From positions 188,001 through 200,312 of the forward strand of contig JBBHKE010002680.1 of the NCBI GenBank assembly GCA_037447655.1: a stretch of DNA of 12,312 nt, given 5' to 3'. Under the pieces are notes generated by a model that made no database searches, was not told the origin of the DNA, and worked only from the letters and a program-made list of their open reading frames with translations. Below, piece by piece: positions 7,296-12,312 of the stretch. A program made the translations under genes and the position numbers. Every line of letters starts with the position of its first letter. Position 1 is the first letter of the stretch. This DNA is from Zygnema cylindricum. Taxonomy: Eukaryota; Streptophyta; Zygnematophyceae; Zygnematales; Zygnemataceae.

Positions 7296-7519
7296 GTCAA
7301 CACTCCTCTCTCATATCCGCTTTCTCCCCTTCTCCCTCTCCTTCTCTCCCTCTCCCTCTCCCTCTCTTTCTCCCTCTCCCTCGCCTTTTCCCTCTCCCTC
7401 TCTCTCTCCCTCTCCCTCTCCCTTTCCCTTCCTCTCTCCCTCTCCTTCTCACTGTCTCTCTCCCCCTCCCTCTCCCTCTCCCCCTCCCTATCCCTTTACC
7501 TCTCCCTCTCCCTCTCTTT
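7296..7519. repeat. CCCTCT-rich pyrimidine tract, unit 2
   Basis: Matches 4856-5102 with small length changes in the hexamer array. It ends at TTTATTTCATTGTGGACTCC. Low-complexity frames on both strands are rejected as genes. Confidence 0.9.
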
Positions 7520-8292
7520 ATTTCATTGTGGACTCCAACCACCTCCTAGTTCCCTTAAACTATTCCTTTCTTTCTTATCACTCTATTTTAAGTTTCCTCC
7601 ATACCTCTTCTCCTATTCCAATTCAACCAGTGATCACTTTTGCAAGGTCGACCTGATTTCTCTCTCTTATCTCCTCTCTCTTCTCAAAAATTTTTGGAGG
7701 AGTCGTTTAGATGTTTATGAAATGTTTTCCAAAAGCTCTTTAAGCCTCATTGATAATAAAGAAATAATATTATAGAAGCTCGAAGCTCCTTTCTTCACTC
7801 TGGTACACTACACACGCTACGCATGATTCAATGGTCAAACCAACATGAATATAGCTAACAAAGGTGTAGAGTGGCGGCTTAAAATACAAAATCGCAATGT
7901 TTTTTATTTTCAAAACTGTCATATATTGTCTATTTTAAGAAATTCCAACGGTGGAAAATAAGCTAAACATATTTGAGCGCTCTCAAATTGGATTCACGTT
8001 GATTTCTTTCGAAGTAGCAGATCGCAAACAGGCACACTGTTGGATGCGAGACACAAGAATTATGACGACAATGACGTCATGCAACAGTCAGATGAATTTA
8101 TCACGAAGCCTATATCATTTCAACGCTAACAATGTTGTCGTAAGAATAAAAACCTGTTGTGGCGGTGTCATGACGTGTTTCAATTGTCTATGACAAATGT
8201 CACACCACTCACGCTTATTGCTCACGAAACAACCAATCATAAACGTTGAAAAGGAGGTCAAGAACAGATGCAGATAGACAATCTGTTCAAGC
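7520..8292. other. AT-rich body of unit 2, no gene
   Basis: Nearly identical to 5103-5885. In the right part only about four substitutions are visible, alongside a similar number of one-base indels, all in short homopolymers. It lacks the TCTCTTC 7-bp copy present near 5265-5275. The TGACGTCA site and the ATTTGAG palindrome are conserved. A one-base deletion breaks the long frame seen in unit 1. Confidence 0.75.
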
Positions 8293-8295
8293 TTA

Positions 8296-9076
8296 GGGTA
8301 TGTCCCCATGTCCATAAGTAAGGGTTTTTTTTTTGTCGTTTTCCCATAAAACTTTGTGTCGTACTGCTTAAGTTGCAACCGTACAAAGGAATCGCAAATT
8401 TGTAAAGTACAATTTGCGTCATCCTCAAATTTAGAATGTATGAAAATTTGTGGTTTTGTGTTTTCGAACCACTTCCACGACAAAATACATCATCTTCAAC
8501 CTTACGTTTGAAACACATGCGCGATGTTATTTAAAACTAGGTATTTTTCGATAAACAAATCGGAACATATATTTTCGCACGTGCCGTAATTTTTGAAAAT
8601 TTTCATACGATTTCCAAGGACAAATAAAAGTACATAATTCGATATGTTTTCTCTGTTTGCGTTCGAATATGACGAAGAAAAGTACACAATTTGTTTGGTT
8701 TTGTCCGTTTTCGTCCAGTACGGATTTCTTTTTTGCAAGGTCTTCAAATTCCGATGCCATTTCACGTCAACCGAATAGGATACGCAAAGGCAAAGCGCCT
8801 CGTCTTCAACCGTGAAACGGCACAGGCTGGAAGGCGGTACGTCTACAATGTCACGGTAAGACATACCACGTCACAAGCAGTTCCAAAAAATAACGTGTGA
8901 CAACAGATTGTAGACGTTGACAACAGTCACTAGTATTGTCGAGGTATACAATCGTCACAAGCATAAGCTACGATTTTGTCGTTTCAGACATAGGAACACT
9001 TGAAAACTGGGTCCGGTGGATCCGCGCTAAAATACAAAGTAAGTTCGCTAAGTTAGAAGTACATGGCGACATACCC
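8296..9076. mobile_element. Non-autonomous TIR transposon, copy in unit 2
   Basis: Ends are GGGTATGTCCCCATGT (8296-8311) and ACATGGCGACATACCC (9061-9076), inverted with one mismatch, flanked by TTA at 8293-8295 and 9077-9079. The left 130 bp is almost identical to the unit 1 copy, but the rest is about 12% diverged and has lost the 12-bp hairpin, the CATCCTAAATTTAGGATG palindrome and GCGGATCCGC. It is a descendant of the same insertion by segmental duplication, not a second transposition, because the flanks match too. Confidence 0.7.
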
Positions 9077-9087
9077 TTAGTAATATA

Positions 9088-9766
9088 TATTAAAAGCAAC
9101 CATTTTTTCTTTCAATCAATATGAAATGTAACGCATAAATTTTTTTGTAAAGTTTTTTATTCATCCAACCGTCGTTGTTTTTGTTGACCTCACCATTCAT
9201 CCAAAGTTTCGTAGCATTCTTCAATCGTCACAAGTTGTAACCACGTCTACAACTGTCACATTTCAAAATTACGATTTCACATTGGGATGCTTTTCAAAGT
9301 AGTACGGAGAATCTTCAATACAGTTTAAAATACTTTATTAAAGACATGGGGACAAGACCTTTTCCCTAAAAATCATAGAAAATGTGCTTTCGGATAAAGT
9401 TTGAGGATGACGTGGCATGACGTGGCCGTATGTCTAAAAACACACAACGACAACATGTAGTACATTTTAATTTTGAAATTTACAAAAATTGTACTTTCAA
9501 TTTTTCAATTTATTCTCACGGTTTTAACTTTATCGGTTTGGTGAAATTGGCACATGAGGACACGCCTTTAATAAAAATATTTAAAAGCTGAGGTGTGCAA
9601 TTTTTTTTGTCGTTTTAAGGGCTATATATTCAAAGTTCTTATTGGCTAATGATGACGTAAAGCACAAAGGGTATCATACGTTGTTGTTCAAATCGTGCAA
9701 ATTTTCGATTTTTTCCTATTTCTATGTATAATTTGTGACTTTTGATAAGTCGCAAAAAAATGACGC
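9088..9766. other. AT-rich gene-free stretch with diverged TIR-like ends
   Basis: No gene. GACATGGGGACAAGACC (9343-9359) resembles the TIR of the 780-bp elements (15 of 17 against GACATGGGGACATACCC), and CACATGAGGACACGCCTTTA (9551-9570) is a weaker match. Upstream words CAATCGTCACAAG (near 9215), ACGTCTACAA (near 9243) and TACGATTTC (near 9268) also occur in the right half of those elements, suggesting an older relative. A tandem TGACGTGGCA/TGACGTGGCC lies at 9408-9427. A T-run plus GTCGTTTT near 9600-9617 recalls the elements' left end. Confidence 0.4.
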
Positions 9767-9970
9767 AGTACTTTCTGCTCGGTAAACTGAACGGAGAATT
9801 TACGAGAAATGTGCGGTATTTTACGAAAAATGTCCAATTTATTAACGGAAATGTACGGGCTTTGACGAAAAGATACGTTGCACTTATTAGTACTTTCTAT
9901 TCGGTAAATTGAACAAAAACTTCACGGGAAATGTACGGAATTTTATCGAAAAGATGTATGGACATTTACG
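9767..9970. repeat. 122-bp imperfect tandem repeat, about 1.7 copies
   Basis: AGTACTTTCTnnTCGGTAAAnTGAAC begins at 9767 and again at 9889, followed in both by ACGnGAAATGTnCGG and TTTTnnCGAAAA words. The ACG(A/G)AAATGT core recurs several times at shorter spacing, so the region may be a higher-order array. No gene. Confidence 0.65.
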
Positions 9971-10065
9971 AAAAGAGATGTTGTAGTGTTACGCTATTTG
10001 CGCACGGTAAGTTTGAAATATGTACGAACGTTTTGTTCAATTTTATTTTAAAGAAGCTGCCATGA

Positions 10066-10164
10066 AATCGAATCTTCAAGGAAGCCACCATTACTGACGC
10101 CAAAGAAGTAGATAGTGAAATTGCCGTTCAAGCCGTTGGCGAAGCAGTTACAACCTTGACATAA
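10066..10164 (+). other. Short open frame with protein-like composition
   Basis: An open frame without its own ATG reads NRIFKEATITDAKEV and continues to GEAVTTLT before TAA (10162-10164), 32 codons. The Ala/Glu/Val/Thr composition differs from the AT-rich DNA on its left. It may be a fragment of a dead gene that also supplied the repeats to its right. I do not recognise it. Confidence 0.15.
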
Positions 10165-10520
10165 GCAACCATGACGAGAAATCCAGGAGAGGAGTGGGAG
10201 CACGTGAAGGCTCTAGACGGTGGGTTTCTTGTAGCCAACCGAATATGCATTTGTATTACCGCGAGACATAGAGAGAAGGCTATAGCTGCTTGATAGTCTC
10301 AGACAGAGAAAAGCAGTTACAGACCTTCACAATGAAGCAGTTACCGACTTTCACAGACCTTGATAGAAGCAACAATGCGGAGAAATCCAGAAGAGGAGTG
10401 GGAGCACGTGAAGGCTCCAAACAGTGGGATTTTTGTAGCCAATAGATTATGTGTTTGTATTACTGAGAGATAGAGAAAGATGGCCATGGTTGCCTATCAG
10501 ATAGTCCCAGACAAACCGAC
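10141..10520. repeat. Imperfect tandem repeat of about 200 bp, two copies, each with a G-box
   Basis: Copies start with GAAGCAGTTAC at 10141 and 10334 and share AGAAATCCAG, AGGAGTGGGAGCACGTGAAG and GTAGCCAA in order. CACGTG lies at 10201-10206 and 10405-10410. A local 24-bp duplication (AAGCAGTTAC...TTCACA) near 10305-10352 marks the junction. Both copies keep one reading frame across NPxEEWEHVKA and ANRxCxCIT, hinting at former coding sequence. Confidence 0.7.
10171..10293 (+). CDS. Small hypothetical ORF in the first repeat copy (40 codons)
   Basis: ATG at 10171 opens a frame reading MTRNPGEEWEHVKALDGG, then FLVANRICICITARHREKA, ending TGA at 10291-10293. The second repeat copy carries the same frame (RRNPEEEWEHVKAPNSG, then IFVANRLCVCIT) without an ATG and with an early stop. 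The NPxxEWEHVKxLDGG wording faintly recalls the start of BED zinc fingers of plant hAT transposases (DPxWxHxxxLDGG), but the expected Cys/His ligand spacing is not present. A decayed transposase fragment or chance are both possible. Confidence 0.15.
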   Translation: MTRNPGEEWEHVKALDGGFLVANRICICITARHREKAIAA

Positions 10521-10663
10521 TCTAACAAAAAGATTGCGTTAGTCAATGGGTTGAACTTGGAACTACTTGTTATTGTCGTAGAATACTTAACAGCTGACTG
10601 TAACTAGTTGATGTAAATTTTTTGATACACAAATCACGTGTGATAAATATTTCAGTATAAATT

Positions 10664-10682
10664 ATGAGCGTTTAGCGCTCAT
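10664..10682. repeat. Hairpin (7-bp perfect arms)
   Basis: ATGAGCG and CGCTCAT flank TTTAG. It sits 24 bp left of a longer hairpin in the same AT-rich stretch. Confidence 0.7.
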
Positions 10683-10706
10683 TTAACGAAAAACTTACAA
10701 AATGCG

Positions 10707-10738
10707 GTACATGTAAAATTCAATGCTTTTACATGTAC
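10707..10738. repeat. Perfect 12-bp inverted repeat
   Basis: GTACATGTAAAA (10707-10718) and TTTTACATGTAC (10727-10738) are exact complements around an 8-base loop TTCAATGC. Each arm contains the palindrome GTACATGTAC-like core. It could be a transposon end remnant or a cruciform; no terminator role is implied in a eukaryote. Confidence 0.9.
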
Positions 10739-10848
10739 AGAATAGTACGGATACAAATTCATTAACGATTTCACCGATTTTTTTAAATCGTTCAATGCGT
10801 TATTTACTTATAATTCGCGCGTTTGAATCGTGCGTAAAATGCGGTTTG

Positions 10849-11160
10849 AACCATAGTTCAAAAGAAGGCGTTTTTATGGTAGGCCTTTCGTCGGCGACTT
10901 TAGCGTAAGTTGTGTTATGGGCTTTTCATGTGATCTTTTTAGATCGCTACTTTGATCATCGACCGTCCAATCGTCCGAATCTAACGGTGTAAATAAATAT
11001 TTTTGGTCCGAATGTTTTAATTGGTCCAATTTTTGGTCCAAATGTTTTAATTGGTCTGAATAGGTCCGAATACAGTATGGGTCTTAAGGTCATATTGTAT
11101 TTTTTGCATACAATAGGCATATTGTATGGGCCTACTTTCACCTACTTTTGAACTATGGTT
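10849..11160. mobile_element. MITE-like element of 312 bp with 16-bp TIRs
   Basis: AACCATAGTTCAAAAG (10849-10864) and CTTTTGAACTATGGTT (11145-11160) are perfect inverted repeats; similarity continues imperfectly inward to TAGGCC/GGCCTA. No target-site duplication is obvious at these borders, so the true ends may lie a few bases outside. The interior has no ORF of interest and includes a 30-bp tandem repeat (11001-11060) and the phrase CCGAATCTAACGG common in plant MITEs. Superfamily unassigned. Confidence 0.7.
11001..11060. repeat. 30-bp tandem repeat inside the MITE-like element
   Basis: TTTTGGTCCnAATGTTTTAA followed by TTGGTC repeats at 11001-11030 and 11031-11060 with few differences; GGTCCGAAT recurs again at 11063-11071. 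Tandem internal repeats would let copy number vary between family members. Confidence 0.85.
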
Positions 11161-11293
11161 AGAACAACTATAGTATCATACGTCTGAGAATATCCAACAG
11201 CTATCTTCTACTGACGCAATGCCGATTTGGCAAAAATATCTTGCTTCTTTGAGACACAAATCTACACAAATTTTAGGTACAGTACAAACCGTG

Positions 11294-11498
11294 AATCGCT
11301 ATTAGTGTTAATGTTTTTTTTCGTCTTTTAAAACATATTTTCTCCGTACACACTTTTCCCGATTGTGGATCGGACGGTTGCGATTGAGCGGTAAGATTCT
11401 CAATTTCCTATTGGTGTTCTCAAACTTGAAAATCGGACAAGTGTGTACGGAGAAAAGATTTTTTTAAATGGCGAAAAACTATCAACATTAATAGCGAT
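11294..11498. mobile_element. Foldback/MITE-like element with about 60-bp inverted-repeat arms
   Basis: Left arm 11294-11355 (ATCGCTATTAGTGTTAATG to TCTCCGTACACACTT) and right arm 11439-11498 (AAGTGTGTACGGAGA to CATTAATAGCGAT) are strongly complementary with a few mismatches and small gaps, separated by about 83 bp containing ATCGGACGGTTGCGAT, a phrase typical of plant MITEs. Transcription through it would give a long hairpin. No target duplication or coding capacity is visible. Superfamily uncertain; Mutator-like or foldback are possible. Confidence 0.75.
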
Positions 11499-11818
11499 AC
11501 ATGGTGTAGCGATTTGTAACGCCACGGCGGTATGCCACTGTCATATCCTTTTTATGTTGAAGATCATAGTTGGACTCCTCGACAAATATGCCGCGTCGGT
11601 GGTACGGAAAGTTTGCCTCATCAGAATGGTTCTGCAGAGTCCTGTCTGTCAAAATCGCAGCCGTCCTCTTAAATAAAGCTGTCGACGTAGCCGTCCGTGG
11701 CCAATCCGTAAAATCCGAATGCCGCCGCTGCCGTCCGTTGAAATCCGCTTTCCCTGGAAATAGGCAGGCGTCGTCAATTCTGTCGAGGTTTACATGAACC
11801 TTCTTAGGTCTTGCAAAG
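11499..11818. other. Gene-free stretch with recurrent CCGTCC words
   Basis: No supported gene. GCCGTCC occurs at about 11660, 11690 and 11730, and AATCCG or AATCCGC words recur between 11702 and 11752, giving a locally GC-rich, CpG-containing patch. Open frames in two phases cross it without recognisable domains. Confidence 0.4.
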
Positions 11819-12058
11819 GTGTGTGATACGACAAATATTTTTGGAGTTCGTTATAAGGTACGTAAAGTGCGAACGTTCTTGTACTTTTGCTACTCGTGTA
11901 GCACTAAATATCTCCCTCGGTTCTGTTGTTCTGTGACAACTGCTGGCACTGAAGATGAAGAAGATGCAGCAGTAGTCATCGTAGAACAAATCAAGAGAGG
12001 AAGCTTCCACAAATACCGATGGCTCAACAGCAACTTTGACAGACTATACCTTTCATAA
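11819..12058 (+). CDS. Hypothetical exon-like ORF (79 codons)
   Basis: The frame runs from ATG 11819 to TAA 12056-12058. Its first half is Cys/Tyr/Arg-rich and unconvincing. The second half, from about residue 41, turns purine-rich and acidic (TTAGTEDEEDAAVVIVEQ), then basic (KRGSFHKYRW), and differs in composition from the AT-rich surroundings. A pyrimidine-rich stretch just upstream (11906-11934) could serve a 3' splice site, so only the right half may be coding, as a last exon. I do not recognise a family, and there is no neighbouring exon in the window. Confidence 0.2.
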   Translation: MCDTTNIFGVRYKVRKVRTFLYFCYSCSTKYLPRFCCSVTTAGTEDEEDAAVVIVEQIKRGSFHKYRWLNSNFDRLYLS

Positions 12059-12312
12059 AAACGCTTTAAACGTCATGAAAATTTTCCACACTGTAGATAA
12101 CATAAAAAGGAACACACACACAAAATTTCAATTAATTCCGCTCACAAATCTGTGAGATATGTAGAAATGAAATTACATAAAACTCAGTGTACAGTTTTCA
12201 TATCATTTGTTCCTAAAAATCAAATTCACTAAGTCCTACTTTTATACACCGAAACTAAACTAAGCTGTACGGAGGCATTCCAGCCGTACATCTAACATTC
12301 TATCACAAATAT
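12059..12312. other. AT-rich terminal stretch with two small hairpins
   Basis: No gene. Perfect inverted repeats are CTCACA-AATC-TGTGAG (12141-12156) and TGTACGG/CCGTACA (12266-12272 and 12284-12290). An ACACACACAC run lies near 12112-12121. Confidence 0.5.

Larger units (their letters stand above)
6679..9087. repeat. Segmental tandem duplication, unit 2 (uninterrupted)
   Basis: About 2.41 kb and collinear with 2934-6678 except for the solo LTR. It ends at TTAGTAATATA (9077-9087), after which the sequence (TATTAAAAGC) departs from unit 1. By eye, identity to unit 1 is about 90% in the pyrimidine tract, about 99% over 7690-8425 and about 88% over 8426-9087. Confidence 0.9.

Noticed and set aside
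6527-7656. Further long Ser/Leu/Pro frames across the second pyrimidine tract, and Arg/Glu-rich frames on the opposite strand
   Set aside because: Same low-complexity artefact; the paralogous tract at 2934-3549 does not preserve the same frames.
9767-9970. CRISPR-like array
   Set aside because: Repeats are imperfect, only about two copies, with no uniform spacers, and the context is a plant-type nuclear genome.

Overview
Organism and overall character. The window looks like intergenic, repeat-dominated nuclear DNA of a land plant with a large genome. The basis is a Ty1/copia-type ribonuclease H tail with its 3' LTR, several plant-style terminal-inverted-repeat elements, a probable solo LTR, a tRNA-derived segment and very long CT/CCCTCT tracts. 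No prokaryotic gene organisation, rRNA, CRISPR array or complete host gene is visible. I cannot name the species. Layout from the left: 3-533 is the end of a copia polyprotein, broken by one in-frame stop, followed by a polypurine tract (562-569) and a probable 202-bp 3' LTR (570-771). A minus-strand tRNA-like segment with a perfect B box (about 775-850) abuts the LTR. From 860 to 2258 the DNA is unique-looking; it has one plausible TATA promoter (1373-1379) and a 45-codon ORF (1574-1711) but no recognised gene. A CpG-dense block (2259-2420) leads into about 1.1 kb of almost pure pyrimidine on the + strand. The core of the window (2934-9087) is a direct tandem duplication of a unit of about 2.4 kb. 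Each unit contains an imperfect pyrimidine tract, a CCCTCT-rich tract, an AT-rich body of about 0.8 kb, and a non-autonomous TIR transposon of about 780 bp flanked by TTA. Unit 1 was later split by a 1301-bp insertion (3550-4850) with a 5-bp CCTCT target duplication, read as a solo LTR; unit 2 keeps the matching uninterrupted site. The two units are a mosaic by eye: about 88-90% identical at both flanks but about 99% identical from roughly 5281 to 6020, which suggests gene conversion. Right of the duplication, 9088-12312 is AT-rich repeat debris: diverged TIR-like ends, a 122-bp tandem repeat, a repeat of about 200 bp carrying short ORFs, two compact inverted-repeat (MITE-like) elements (10849-11160 and 11294-11498), several perfect hairpins, and one exon-like ORF (11819-12058) with no recognised function. 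How the parts relate: there is no pathway or operon here. The interest lies in the order of events (transposon insertion, then segmental duplication, then LTR insertion and excision, then partial homogenisation) and in the extreme strand asymmetry of the pyrimidine tracts. I found no convincing evidence for an undescribed functional system. All identity figures are hand estimates, not computed alignments.
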